Positions 53,782 to 63,013 of a stretch of DNA of 64,000 bases are shown here, piece after piece. Made by a program: the position numbers and the translations under genes. The DNA is taken from NCBI RefSeq assembly GCF_019880225.1, contig NZ_CP082284.1:1240001-1304000 (forward strand). Direction: 5' to 3'. Position 1 is the first letter of the stretch. Each line of letters opens with the position of its first letter. The stretch comes from Halobaculum rubrum. GTDB taxonomy: Archaea; Halobacteriota; Halobacteria; Halobacteriales; Haloferacaceae. The notes below the pieces were generated by a model. It searched no databases. It was not told the DNA's origin and saw only the letters and a program-made list of their open reading frames with translations.

Positions 53782-54201
53782 TTACTCCGTCCACTTCTCC
53801 GACTCCGCGCGATTCCGCCAGGCGCGCTGCTGTGCGCGCTCGGCGACGTGGTCGACGCCGTCGGCGACGTCCTCGCGGACGGTCGTCTCGAACCCGTCCA
53901 GTTCGTCGAGGAGGTTCCGCCGATAGGCGGTGACGAGCTCGTACGTCCAGCGGTCCTCGACGACGCCCGCGGGGAGCAGTCGGTCGCGGATCTCGTCGGC
54001 GTACTCGTCGTGGCCGGCCGCCCGGAGGAGGTCTTCCGCCTCCGCGAAGCGGTCCATGGCGTGTCCGGTTCGGTGATGGCACCCGAGCAGATCGGCGTAC
54101 GCGCGGTACGCGTGTTCGATCCCGAGCTGTATCGAGTGCAGCGCGGCTCGCTCGTCGGCCGTCAGGTCGGGGGCAGGTGAAGCCGGTTCGTCGACGGACA
54201 T
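53782..54201 (-). CDS. Helical protein of unknown function
   Basis: 139 residues, all helical and acidic: LHSIQLGIEHAYRAYADLLG, then HHRTGHAMDRFAEAEDLLRA. The paired helices and His/Glu spacing could fit a four-helix bundle. The ATG at 54201 has a CCTTGG box 29 nt upstream. No family recognised. Confidence 0.68.
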   Translation of the reverse strand: MSVDEPASPAPDLTADERAALHSIQLGIEHAYRAYADLLGCHHRTGHAMDRFAEAEDLLRAAGHDEYADEIRDRLLPAGVVEDRWTYELVTAYRRNLLDELDGFETTVREDVADGVDHVAERAQQRAWRNRAESEKWTE

Positions 54202-54278
54202 ATCATGCGGTACGTCATCGTCCACCAAGGGCTTTGTGCGCCCGAACGGTTAGGGGGACCGACGCCGAGGGAGGTCGC

Positions 54279-54515
54279 ATGAACGGGTCGTTCCTCGCGT
54301 CGGCGGCGCTGACGGTGTCGTCGCTCGCAGGCTACGTCCTCGGAACCGTCGCGCCGTACCCCGGTCGTGAGGCGAGCATCGCTGGGGTGCTCGTGGGCGT
54401 AACGCTTGCGACGGTGACCCACGGTCGCAGCGGCGGCGGAGCGACCGGCCCCGTGATCGATGCGGAAGCGACCGATCCCGATGACGGGGCGCGCGGCGGG
54501 GGTGGATCGCGGTGA
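54279..54515 (+). CDS. Small membrane protein upstream of corA
   Basis: 78 residues with two hydrophobic stretches (~5-22 and 33-47) and a Gly/Asp tail. A GGAGGT site lies four bases before the ATG. Its TGA overlaps the corA GTG (GTGA), so the two are translationally coupled. It may be a small partner of CorA; this is inference. Confidence 0.68.
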   Translation: MNGSFLASAALTVSSLAGYVLGTVAPYPGREASIAGVLVGVTLATVTHGRSGGGATGPVIDAEATDPDDGARGGGGSR

Positions 54516-55552
54516 TCCGCGCGATGTCGTACACGGACGGGGAAGCCGCGACGTTCGAGGAGGTGACGGCGGCCGCGGAGGCGCCGGGGACGACCTGGGT
54601 GTGGGTGAACGCGGCGGACGGGGACGAGGCCCCGGACGGGGACGGGGCCGCACCCCGGGAGAGAAACGCAGACGTGGGGCGCGTCCCGCAGCCGACGGGC
54701 GACCTCGCGGCGGTGACAGAGCGGTTCGACATCCATCCGCTGCACGTCGAGGACGTGCTCGGCGACGCCCGCCCGAAGTCGGAGCTGCTGGACGAGTACG
54801 CGTTCCTGCTCGTGAAGAGCGCGCGGTTTCGCGTCGGCGAGACGACGTTTCTCGAGGAGCTCCGGACGCGTCCGGTGGGCGTGTTCGTCGGCGACGACTG
54901 GCTGGTGACGGTGACGACCGCCGGCGACGACGCCGTCGAGGCGGTGTGGAACCGTCTCGCCGGGGCGGACAGACGAGCACTCGCGCGCGGGGCGGACTTC
55001 GCGGGCTACCTCGTCGTCGACCGGATCGTGGACGGCTACTTCCGCCTGCTGGACGAACTGGAGGACGACATCGAGACCGTCGAGGAGCGCGTCGTCGAGG
55101 CGCCCGACCCGAACACCCTCGCGGCGATCAACGAACTCCGGCGGGAGCTGCTGTCGGTTCGGCGGGTCGTGTGGCCGACACGCGACGCGGTGAACGCGCT
55201 CTCGCGCGGCGACGCCGACCAGATCGCCGAGGGGACCGAGAAGTACTACCGGGACGTGTACGACCACCTTGTGCAGGTGGTGGAGCTGACCGAGACGTAT
55301 CGCGATCTCACCGCCGGCGCGCGCGACATCTATCTCAACACGCTGTCGCAGTCGACGAACGAGGTGATGCGCCGGCTCACTGTCGTCGCGACGATCGTTC
55401 TCCCCTTGACCTTCGTCGCCGGCGTGTTCGGAATGAACTTCGAGTCGATGCCGGAGCTCGGCTGGCCGTACGCGTACCACGCGACGATGCTCGGAATGGC
55501 CGGCATCGCCCTGGTACTCGTCGCGTACTTCCGGCGCGAGGGGTGGCTGTAA
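54512..55552 (+). CDS. corA: CorA-type magnesium channel
   Basis: 346 residues: a long cytoplasmic N-terminal domain, then two C-terminal membrane helices (VVATIVLPLTFVAGVFG and HATMLGMAGIALVLVAYF) with the selectivity signature GMNFESMPEL between them. Takes up Mg2+ (or Co2+/Ni2+). The GTG at 54512 is preferred over ATG 54524 because a GGGGGTGGAT sequence near the anti-Shine-Dalgarno match sits just upstream and overlaps the preceding gene. Confidence 0.93.
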   Translation: MIRAMSYTDGEAATFEEVTAAAEAPGTTWVWVNAADGDEAPDGDGAAPRERNADVGRVPQPTGDLAAVTERFDIHPLHVEDVLGDARPKSELLDEYAFLLVKSARFRVGETTFLEELRTRPVGVFVGDDWLVTVTTAGDDAVEAVWNRLAGADRRALARGADFAGYLVVDRIVDGYFRLLDELEDDIETVEERVVEAPDPNTLAAINELRRELLSVRRVVWPTRDAVNALSRGDADQIAEGTEKYYRDVYDHLVQVVELTETYRDLTAGARDIYLNTLSQSTNEVMRRLTVVATIVLPLTFVAGVFGMNFESMPELGWPYAYHATMLGMAGIALVLVAYFRREGWL

Positions 55553-55623
55553 TACGAGCGGGGTCGACGGCGCGACCGGTCCGGCGGCAGAGCCGAATCG
55601 AGCCGCCGGCCGCCGCGTGATGC

Positions 55624-57009
55624 TCACCCGTCGACGATCCGTCGCACCGATCCCCCGGCGTCGCCGACGGTACAGACGTACAACTCTCCATCTGGCCCCT
55701 CCCCGAACGAGAGCAGCCCGCTGTCGAGCCCGTCGGTGGGGACCGCGCGGGTGGGCCAGCGGCCCGACTCGCGCGGCTCGGCCAGGAACAGGTCGCCGCC
55801 CGGGCGGTAGTCGCCGAACACGTACGTCCCCGCGAGGTCGGCGACGGCGTCGCCGCGGTAGACGTAGCCGCCGATGACCGAGATGCCCGACAGCGCCGCG
55901 TCCCCGTGCGGGTACTCCAACACCGGGTCGATCAGCGGGTCGCCGTCGGGCGTCTCCGTCGGCGCCTCCGCGGCGTCGAACGGGTGGAACCCCTCGCGGA
56001 CGTTCCAGCCGTAGTTGCCGCCGGCCGCGACGCGGTTCACCTCCTCCCACTCGTTTTGGCCCACGTCGGCGACGAGGAAGTCGCCCGTCTCGCGATCGAA
56101 ACTGAAGCGCCACGGATTGCGGAATCCCCACGCGTACTGCTCCGGGAGCCCCTCCCTGCCGACGAGCGGGTTGTCCTGGGGGACGCCGTAGGGATCGCCG
56201 TCGCCGCCGACGGCCACGTCGTCGCCGCCGAGCGGGTCGATGCGGAGGACACTGCCGAGGAGGTTCTCCGTCACGTCCTGCCCGTTGCCGCCCGGGACGC
56301 CGTCGTACCAGTCCTCGACGTGGCCGGTCCCCCGGTCGCCGCCGCCGCCCCCGTCGCCGACGCCGACGTACAGCAGTCCGTCCTGGCCGAACGCGACCGA
56401 CCCGGCGTTGTGGTTGGCCTGCGGCTCCGCGATCTCGAGGAGGACGCGCTCGCTGTCGGGGTCGGCGGCGTCGGGCGTCGCCCGGACCTCCGAGAGAACG
56501 AACGTGTGGCTGTAGTCGCCCGGCATGTCGTCGCGCAGGGGGGCGCTGTAGCGGACGTACACTCGATCCTCGTCGGGGAACTCGGGATGAAACGCGACCC
56601 CGAGCAGTCCCATCTCGCCGCCCGCCCGGGCCAGTCGGTCGGCCACGTCGAGGAACGCCGCCCGGTCGCCGTCGGAGCCGTCGTCGCCCTCGCTCGCGAC
56701 GACGGTTACTGTGCCGCCCTGATCGACGACGTACAGGCGGCCGTCGAGGCCGGCCGGCGCCGCCAGCCCCAGGGGCGCGGCGAAGCCCGAGGCGACCGGC
56801 TCGGTCGCGAGCGAATCCGGCGCGGTCGTGTCCGCTCCTGTCGTCCGGGTTCCGGTCGTGCCGGCCCCGGTCGTCTCCTGTCGACCCGCCGACCCGGAGG
56901 TTTCGGACGTACAGCCCGCGACGGCAGTCGTCGCGAGCGCGCCCGAGGCCCCGAGACGGCGGAGGAGCGTCCGGCGGTCGGTCGAAGCGTCCCGATCGGA
57001 ACGGTCCAT
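55624..57009 (-). CDS. Secreted PQQ-dependent sugar dehydrogenase-like lipoprotein
   Basis: 461 residues. A twin-arginine signal with lipobox (DRRTLLRRLGASGALATTAV, then AGC) predicts Tat export and lipid anchoring. The rest is the six-bladed propeller of the Gdh-B/Asd family (MGLLGVAFHPEFPDEDRVYV, YVGVGDGGGGGDRG, AWGFRNPWRFSFDRETGD). It would oxidise aldose sugars outside the cell; whether PQQ is available is not shown. The ATG at 57009 is the last before the signal. Confidence 0.9.
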   Translation of the reverse strand: MDRSDRDASTDRRTLLRRLGASGALATTAVAGCTSETSGSAGRQETTGAGTTGTRTTGADTTAPDSLATEPVASGFAAPLGLAAPAGLDGRLYVVDQGGTVTVVASEGDDGSDGDRAAFLDVADRLARAGGEMGLLGVAFHPEFPDEDRVYVRYSAPLRDDMPGDYSHTFVLSEVRATPDAADPDSERVLLEIAEPQANHNAGSVAFGQDGLLYVGVGDGGGGGDRGTGHVEDWYDGVPGGNGQDVTENLLGSVLRIDPLGGDDVAVGGDGDPYGVPQDNPLVGREGLPEQYAWGFRNPWRFSFDRETGDFLVADVGQNEWEEVNRVAAGGNYGWNVREGFHPFDAAEAPTETPDGDPLIDPVLEYPHGDAALSGISVIGGYVYRGDAVADLAGTYVFGDYRPGGDLFLAEPRESGRWPTRAVPTDGLDSGLLSFGEGPDGELYVCTVGDAGGSVRRIVDG

Positions 57010-57076
57010 GCCGATCGTGACGGTCCGCGTCGGGGTATACTCGTTGACGGTTCGAGTCCGCGGGAACCCGGGATCG

Positions 57077-57499
57077 CTACCTGAAGCGCCACGTCGCCGC
57101 GACGCCCGCCAGCCACGCGACGGCGAAGAAGGCGGCCAGCAGCCGGACCGTCTCGATCGCGGCGCCGCCGGCCGCGACCGCGGCGACGAACACCACCGCA
57201 TCGACACCCAGCCCCGCGCCGACGATCCGACGGAACCAGCGCGTCGGGCGCTTGACGCGGTCGAACAGGGTCGTATTGAGCCATACGCCGCCGATCGCGC
57301 CCGGCGCAACGAGCATGAACACCGGGGACAGCGCGCGCGACCCGACGACGCCGAGCGCAACCGACAGCGCGAGGACGGCGACCGACAGCGCCGACGTGGT
57401 CAACGCGCCGGAGACCGCGGCGTGCCCCTGGCGGGAGAGCCGCCGGTCGCGACGGTCGAGAACGGACTCGGGGTCGATCCCGTCCGGATCGCGAGCCAC
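57077..57499 (-). CDS. Membrane protein of unknown function
   Basis: 140 residues with four hydrophobic helices (about 27-50, 53-73, 90-112 and 116-135) and a basic RR-rich N-terminus (LDRRDRRLSRQGHA). It lies 67 bp upstream of the sugar dehydrogenase in the same direction, possibly in one transcript. No family recognised. Confidence 0.68.
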   Translation of the reverse strand: MARDPDGIDPESVLDRRDRRLSRQGHAAVSGALTTSALSVAVLALSVALGVVGSRALSPVFMLVAPGAIGGVWLNTTLFDRVKRPTRWFRRIVGAGLGVDAVVFVAAVAAGGAAIETVRLLAAFFAVAWLAGVAATWRFR

Positions 57500-57593
57500 A
57501 CGTGTTCACACGGTGCGTGCGCCAATGGATATTACGCCCGTCGCGGATGGAACATCGCGCCCGTCACGGGGAGGATATCGCGCCCGCCGGACG

Positions 57594-58832
57594 TCACACC
57601 GTCACGCGCTCGCCAACCGACGGGGCCGCGGCGTCGTAGCCGTCCGCCCGCAACTCCTCGGCGAACGTCGGACAGCGGTCGCCGTGGTTGACGAGGACCG
57701 TCGCGCCGCGGTAGTCGTCGAGGAACGACCGGAGGCCGTCGCGGTCGGCGTGGGCGGAGAAGTCGAACAGTTCGACGCGGGCGGCGACGGGAACGACGCC
57801 GCCGTCGAGTTCGCAGCGGCCGTGTTCGAGCAGCTGTCGCCCGTTCGTTCCCTCGACCTGGTAGCCGGTGAGACACACCCGGTTCGTCGGGTCCGAACGG
57901 AGCATCGGGAGGTAGCGCATCACCGGCCCGCCCGAGAGCATCCCGGAGGTGGTGACGATGGCCTCGTTGTCGGCGGCGATGCGTTCTCGTTGCCCGTCGT
58001 GTCCAGTCACGTACCGCGCACCGGACTTCGCCCGCCGGAGCGCCTCCGGATCGCGGACGTACTCGGGGTATCGCCGGACGATGTCGGTGACGCGCTGGCC
58101 CATCCCGTCGAGGTACGGCCGGATCTCGGTGTCCTCCAACACCGTCAGTACCTCCTGCGTCCGGCCGATCGCGAACGCGGGGATCAGCGCGGTCCCACCC
58201 TCGTAGCGAGTGGTTCGGACCGTCTCGACGAACCGCTCCTCGACGCGGGCGCGGTCCTCGTGGGTCACGTCCGAGTAGGTGCTCTCGCAGATCACGGCGT
58301 CCGCATCGGGGCGGGCCGTCGACCCCGACAGCAGGCGGGTATCGTCGGTGTGGAAGTCGCCGGTGTACAGCAGCCGGGTGTCGCCGTCGGTAACGAAGAC
58401 GTGCGCGCTGCCGGGGATGTGGCCGGCGTTGTGGAACGTGATCTCGTACTCGGTGCCGCCGGCGGCGACGGTGAACGGCTCGCCGTAGCCGTGTCGCTGC
58501 TCCACCTCGCCGAGGCGCTGGACGTGGCTCTCGGTGAAGGTGCACTCGTAGCCGCGCAGCTTCAGCGTGTCGCGCGCGAGCACCCGGGCCAACTCGGCCG
58601 TCGGCGGCGTCCAGTGGATCGAGGGCCGCCGATCGCCGCGCAGCAGCGCGGGGACCTGCCCGACGTGGTCGAGGTGGCCGTGGCTGACGACGACCGCGTC
58701 CGGCTCCGGCCGACCGACCGGGTACTGCGGCGGCTCCCCGGTCAGCATCCCGTAGTCGAGGAGGAGCGCGTCGTCGACGAGGATCGCCGAGCGGCCCACC
58801 TCGCGGGCGCCGCCGAGGAACTGAATCTCCAT
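57594..58832 (-). CDS. Beta-CASP metallo-hydrolase (CPSF/RNase J type)
   Basis: 412 residues. Metallo-beta-lactamase motifs: VVSHGHLDHVGQVPAL, HNAGHIPGSAHVFV and TGDFHTDDTRLL. Beta-CASP inserts and RNA-specificity end: SGMLSGGPVMRYL and FDFSAHADRDGLRSFL. No KH domain, unlike aCPSF1, so it is probably aCPSF2-like: an RNA endo/exonuclease for processing or decay. The ATG at 58832 begins the canonical first beta strand MEIQFLGGAREVG. Confidence 0.9.
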   Translation of the reverse strand: MEIQFLGGAREVGRSAILVDDALLLDYGMLTGEPPQYPVGRPEPDAVVVSHGHLDHVGQVPALLRGDRRPSIHWTPPTAELARVLARDTLKLRGYECTFTESHVQRLGEVEQRHGYGEPFTVAAGGTEYEITFHNAGHIPGSAHVFVTDGDTRLLYTGDFHTDDTRLLSGSTARPDADAVICESTYSDVTHEDRARVEERFVETVRTTRYEGGTALIPAFAIGRTQEVLTVLEDTEIRPYLDGMGQRVTDIVRRYPEYVRDPEALRRAKSGARYVTGHDGQRERIAADNEAIVTTSGMLSGGPVMRYLPMLRSDPTNRVCLTGYQVEGTNGRQLLEHGRCELDGGVVPVAARVELFDFSAHADRDGLRSFLDDYRGATVLVNHGDRCPTFAEELRADGYDAAAPSVGERVTV

Positions 58833-58909
58833 CGAGAGGACGGAGTCGCTCCGGGCGGTTGGCTTCGTCGGTTCGGGGCGGTCGCTGGGAACCGACTCCG
58901 ACGACGCCC

Positions 58910-59002
58910 TCAGACCACTTGCACCGCGACCAGCGCCGCGGCCCCCAGCGCCAACACGCACAGCACGCCCACCGAGAGCGTCGACAGTTGCTTCATGTTC
59001 AT
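58910..59002 (-). CDS. 30-residue single-span membrane microprotein
   Basis: Reads MNMKQLSTLS followed by an unbroken hydrophobic helix (VGVLCVLALGAAALVAVQVV) to the stop. The ATG at 59002 is exactly 28 nt after a TTATGC box, the leaderless distance, with a second Met two codons on. Lies upstream of the beta-CASP gene in the same direction. Too short to assign a family. Confidence 0.6.
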   Translation of the reverse strand: MNMKQLSTLSVGVLCVLALGAAALVAVQVV

Positions 59003-59116
59003 ATCGGGAGGCGGCCGAGCCCGCGCATAACCGTTCGGTCCCGCGTATCAGCGCTGAAACGCGAGCGCCGGCGTACCGTCCGTACTCGCGGCTCGGCTAC
59101 ACCTCGCGGCTTCGCT

Positions 59117-60811
59117 TCAGTCGTCGGCGCTCGCGGCGCCCCGGTCCGTGTCCGCCTCACCGAGCCCCGGAACGACGCCGTCCTCGCGCCAGCCGCGCGT
59201 CTCGTAGTACTCGTCCAGCGCCGACTCGAACCCCTCGATGTCGTACGGGAGCGCGTCGTCAGCGCGGTCGAAGCCGCGGCGGTTGTTGAACGCCCGCTCC
59301 AGTTCGACCACCCGCGCGCCCACCTCGAGGAGCTCGTCGTAGTCGGCATCAAGCAGGGAGCCGAGCCGCTCCTCGGTCATGAAGTCACGACTGAACTTGC
59401 AGGCGACCGCCGAGTCGAGGACGGCGTTGTGGTTCTCCGCGGCGGCGACCATCGGCGCCTTCCCCTCCAGTCCGCGCTTGTCGACCGCCTGCTCCTTGTC
59501 GACGAGCGGGTACTCCTTCGGGTAGAAGCTGGCGTACATGTGATCTGCGCCGCGGTTCGAGGTGGCAAACGAGAGGCCCTGCCCGTTCAGCGTCCGACCG
59601 TCGTGGGCGGCGAACTCCAGTCCCTTCACCGACCAGTCCTCGACGCCCAGCTCGGGAGCGGCGCGGTGGACGCCCTCCGCGAGCAGGTCGCCGACCTCGC
59701 CCTCGCGGTAGGCGGCCTTCCGAAGCAGTTCACGGGCGCGTTCGGGATTCGCGAGGTCGTCATCGCTCTTGAGGTAGGCGGCCATCGTATCGCCCGCGGA
59801 GATGGTGTCGACGCCGAGGCGGTCACACAGCTCGTTCGCCTTCATCACCTCGACCACGTCGTCGACGAGCTGGTTCGACCCCCACGCCATCACCGTCTCG
59901 AACTCCGGCCCCTCCGTCTCGACGCCCGCGTCCTCGTCGCGAGTGGGAAGCTTGCAGGCGAACGCGCACTGCGAGCAGGTGCCCTTCTTGTGCTTCTTCG
60001 ACTCGACCGCGTCGCCGCCGATCCCCTCGACGCCGTCGAACGACAGCGCCGAGAAGTAGTCGGTCGGCAGCGCCTCCACCTCGTTGGCGTACTCGGTGAC
60101 GCTGGTGGTTCCCTGCCGCTTCATGACGTGGTCCGACGTGGCCGCATCGCGATGGATCTCCGTCTGGACCGGGTCGATCTCCACGTCCGCCTCGCTGTCG
60201 CCGTCGAAGGTGAGCACCTTCACGTTCTTGCTCCCCAGCACGGCGCCCATCCCGGTCCGGCCGAACGCGCGCGTCTCGCTGGTCATCACGCACGCGTAGC
60301 GGACCAGGTTCTCGCCGCCGGGACCGATACACGCGAGATGTTCGGCCTCCAGATCGTGGGTCTCCTCGGCCCACTCGGTCACCGCGGGCACCTCCGCGCC
60401 CGCGAGGTCGGGGACCGCCTCGAACTCGACGCCGTCGTCGCGGACGTGGACCGCCAGGGGAACGTCGCTGGCGCCGCGGAGCTCGACGGCGGCGTAGCCC
60501 GTCCCGGTGAAGTTGCGCGAGAGGAAGCCGCCGGCGTTCGAGGAGGCGAGGCCGTCGGTCAACGGCGAGACGCTCGTCATGTCCATCCGGCCGGTGAAGC
60601 TCATCCGCGAATGCTGGAGCGGACCGGTCGCGAGGTAGACGCGGTTCTCCGGGCCCAGCGGGTCGACGTCGAACGGGACGCGGTCGAACGCCAGTTTCGT
60701 CCCGACGCCGCGGCCGCCGACGAACTCGCTCAGTACGCCGTCGATGGTCTCCTCGGTCGTCTCGCGGGCGTCGAGGTCGACCGACAGCAGCGGACCGGTC
60801 GCGTGGATCAT
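59117..60811 (-). CDS. Aldehyde ferredoxin oxidoreductase family (tungsten enzyme)
   Basis: 564 residues. AOR N-terminal motifs: GGRGVGTKLAFD, GPLQHSRMSFTGRMD, and SNAGGFLSRNFTGTGYAAVE for tungstopterin binding. The iron-sulfur cluster motif CSQCAFACK is present, with a later Cys in DSAVACKFSR. It would oxidise aldehydes to acids with ferredoxin as acceptor. The start at 60811 (MIHATGP) suits a TTTACC box 30 nt upstream; 60817 is possible. Confidence 0.88.
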   Translation of the reverse strand: MIHATGPLLSVDLDARETTEETIDGVLSEFVGGRGVGTKLAFDRVPFDVDPLGPENRVYLATGPLQHSRMSFTGRMDMTSVSPLTDGLASSNAGGFLSRNFTGTGYAAVELRGASDVPLAVHVRDDGVEFEAVPDLAGAEVPAVTEWAEETHDLEAEHLACIGPGGENLVRYACVMTSETRAFGRTGMGAVLGSKNVKVLTFDGDSEADVEIDPVQTEIHRDAATSDHVMKRQGTTSVTEYANEVEALPTDYFSALSFDGVEGIGGDAVESKKHKKGTCSQCAFACKLPTRDEDAGVETEGPEFETVMAWGSNQLVDDVVEVMKANELCDRLGVDTISAGDTMAAYLKSDDDLANPERARELLRKAAYREGEVGDLLAEGVHRAAPELGVEDWSVKGLEFAAHDGRTLNGQGLSFATSNRGADHMYASFYPKEYPLVDKEQAVDKRGLEGKAPMVAAAENHNAVLDSAVACKFSRDFMTEERLGSLLDADYDELLEVGARVVELERAFNNRRGFDRADDALPYDIEGFESALDEYYETRGWREDGVVPGLGEADTDRGAASADD

Positions 60812-60965
60812 ACACATGGGTTTCCCGCCGAGGGTGGTAAATCCCGCTGTCGGTCGGCGTGTCACAAACGATCGTGTGTCGCAGTTCGTGTCGGGAGGGC
60901 GGGGCGAGAGCGCCACGCGGCGGTTCGGAACCACTATCCCGACGGCCGTCGGACCCACGAACCGA

Positions 60966-62342
60966 ATGAAGGTCTTCGGATCGAGCGGCACCCGCGGGGT
61001 CGTCGGCGAGGAGTTCACCCCGGAGTTCGTCTCCCGCGTGGCCGCGGCCGCGGCGGCGACGTGGGACGCCGAGCGCGTCGCCCTGGGTCGCGACACCCGC
61101 ACCTCCGGGCGGACGTTCGCAGACGCCGCCGCCGCCGGCGTCACCGCCGCCGGCGTCGACGTGGAGCGACTCGGCGTGGTCCCGACCCCGAGCCTGGTGC
61201 GCTACTGCGAGGTCGAATCGATACCCGGCGTGATGATCACCGCGTCGCACAACCCACCGGAGTTCAACGGCGTCAAGCTCGTCGGCGACGACGGGATCGA
61301 GCTCCCGGTGAACCGACTCGAGGCCGTCGAGGAGCGTCTGCTCGCCGAGGAGCCGACGACGGTGTCGTGGGACCGGATGGGCGACTCCCGCCGCATCCCC
61401 GACGCAAACGACGACTACGTCGCGGAGATGCTCGACACGATCGACCGCGACGCCGTCGCCGACGCCGACCTCACGGTCGCGCTCGACCCCGGCCACGGCG
61501 CCGGCGCGCTCACCTCCCCCGAGTTCTTCCGCGAGCTCGGCTGCGACGTCGTCACCGTGAACGCCCAGCCGGACGGCCACTTCCCCGGCCGCAACCCGGA
61601 GCCGGTGCGGGAGAACCTCGACGACCTCGGGCGCCTCGTGCGCGCGGCCGACGCGGACGTGGGGGTCGCCCACGACGGCGACGCCGACCGCGCCATCTTC
61701 TTCGACGAGGCCGGCGAGTACGTCGAGGGCGACGCCTCGCTGGCGGCACTCGCCGCCCACGACCTCGGCGAGGGCGACACGACCGTCGCCGCGGTGAACG
61801 TCTCCCAGCGCCTCGTGGACGTGTGCGAGGCCGCCGGCGCGAACCTCGAACTCACCCCCATCGGCTCGACGAACATCATCACCCGGATCAAGGAGCTGTG
61901 GCGCGAGAACGAGTCCGTCCCCATCGCCGGCGAGGGCAACGGCGGGGTCTTCTTCCCCGACTACCGACTGGTGCGCGACGGGGCGTTCATCGCCGCGAAG
62001 TTCCTCGAACTGCTCGCCGAGCGCGACGCCGCCGTCAGCGAGATCGTCGCGCCGTACGCCGACTACACGAACGTCCGCGAGAACCTCACGTACGACACCG
62101 ACGCCGAGCTGGACGCGATGCTCGCGGCCGCCGCGGCCTACGCCGACGCCGCCGACGCGGAGCCCGACACGAAGGACGGCTATCGGCTCGACTACGGCGA
62201 CGCGTGGGTGCTCGTGCGTCCATCCGGCACGGAGCCCAAGGTGCGCGTGTACGCCGAGTCCGCCGACGCCGACCGTGCGGCCGCGCTGGTGCGGGACGTG
62301 CGCGAGGCGCTGGAGGAAGCGAAGGCCGACGCCGCGGCGTAG
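60966..62342 (+). CDS. glmM: Phosphohexomutase, GlmM-like
   Basis: 458 residues of the alpha-D-phosphohexomutase superfamily. Phosphoserine loop TASHNPPEFNG with Ser94; Mg site DGDADRAIF; sugar-binding GEGNGGVFF; phosphate-binding RPSGTEPKVRVYAE. Archaeal proteins with this GEGNGG-type motif are often phosphoglucosamine mutases, but phosphomannomutase or phosphoglucomutase activity is possible. Complete; divergent from the AOR gene. Confidence 0.88.
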   Translation: MKVFGSSGTRGVVGEEFTPEFVSRVAAAAAATWDAERVALGRDTRTSGRTFADAAAAGVTAAGVDVERLGVVPTPSLVRYCEVESIPGVMITASHNPPEFNGVKLVGDDGIELPVNRLEAVEERLLAEEPTTVSWDRMGDSRRIPDANDDYVAEMLDTIDRDAVADADLTVALDPGHGAGALTSPEFFRELGCDVVTVNAQPDGHFPGRNPEPVRENLDDLGRLVRAADADVGVAHDGDADRAIFFDEAGEYVEGDASLAALAAHDLGEGDTTVAAVNVSQRLVDVCEAAGANLELTPIGSTNIITRIKELWRENESVPIAGEGNGGVFFPDYRLVRDGAFIAAKFLELLAERDAAVSEIVAPYADYTNVRENLTYDTDAELDAMLAAAAAYADAADAEPDTKDGYRLDYGDAWVLVRPSGTEPKVRVYAESADADRAAALVRDVREALEEAKADAAA

Positions 62343-62465
62343 CCGGCCGACCGTCTCCCGCCGACCGCCCGCGCTCCGATCGCGAGCGCCCGACCGCCCG
62401 CTCTCCCACTGCTCCCCGACCGTGTCCCCCGAATCCTTTCCTCCCGCCGACCCCGACTCCCGCAC

Positions 62466-62990
62466 ATGGACATCGAGGTGCGTCCCGTCGCCTCCCCGAC
62501 CGAGTTCCGTGCGGCGCTGGTCGTCAACCGCGCCGCTTGGCGCGACGCGTACGCCGACATCCTCCCGGATGAGCGGCTGGACGCGATGACGGTCCCCGAC
62601 GGCGTCGAGCTCCGGGAGCGGTACGACCGTGCGACCGCCGACGGCCGGGCGTTCCTCGTCGCCGTCGACCGAGAGCCGGGCGCGGTCGTCGGCTTCGCCG
62701 ACGCGGTGTGGAACGACGAACGGACGGCGTTCTGCGAGCGCGACGACGCCGAGCTACGGGCGATCTACGTCGCCCCCGACACGCAGGGAGCGGGCGTCGG
62801 CTCGGCGCTGCTGGCGGCCGCGGTCGAGCGCGTCCCCGACGCGTGCTCGCGGCTGGCCCTGGAGACGTTCACCGAGAACCACGCGGCCCGGGACTTCTAC
62901 GAGGCGCGCGGGTTCGAGCGGATCGGTGCCTCGGCGTTCGAGGTGGGCGGGGAGTCGTACCCGACGGCGGTGTACGTGCGGCCGCTGTAG
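62466..62990 (+). CDS. GNAT-family N-acetyltransferase
   Basis: 174 residues. Acetyl-CoA loop in LRAIYVAPDTQGAGVGSALL (the Q-x-x-G-x-G/A motif), followed by LALETFTENHAARDFYEARGF. Substrate unknown. A CTTTCC box is about 29 nt upstream. Confidence 0.88.
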   Translation: MDIEVRPVASPTEFRAALVVNRAAWRDAYADILPDERLDAMTVPDGVELRERYDRATADGRAFLVAVDREPGAVVGFADAVWNDERTAFCERDDAELRAIYVAPDTQGAGVGSALLAAAVERVPDACSRLALETFTENHAARDFYEARGFERIGASAFEVGGESYPTAVYVRPL

Positions 62991-63013
62991 CCGGTCGCCG
63001 TGATCCCTTGCGG

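Noticed and set aside
57045..57075. A T-loop-like GGTTCGAGTCC suggesting a tRNA
   Set aside because: The flanking bases do not form a T stem, and no acceptor, D or anticodon arm can be drawn around it.
58859..62572. A 1237-codon plus-strand open frame
   Set aside because: Antisense to the AOR gene and out of frame with glmM; Arg-rich low-complexity product with no motif.
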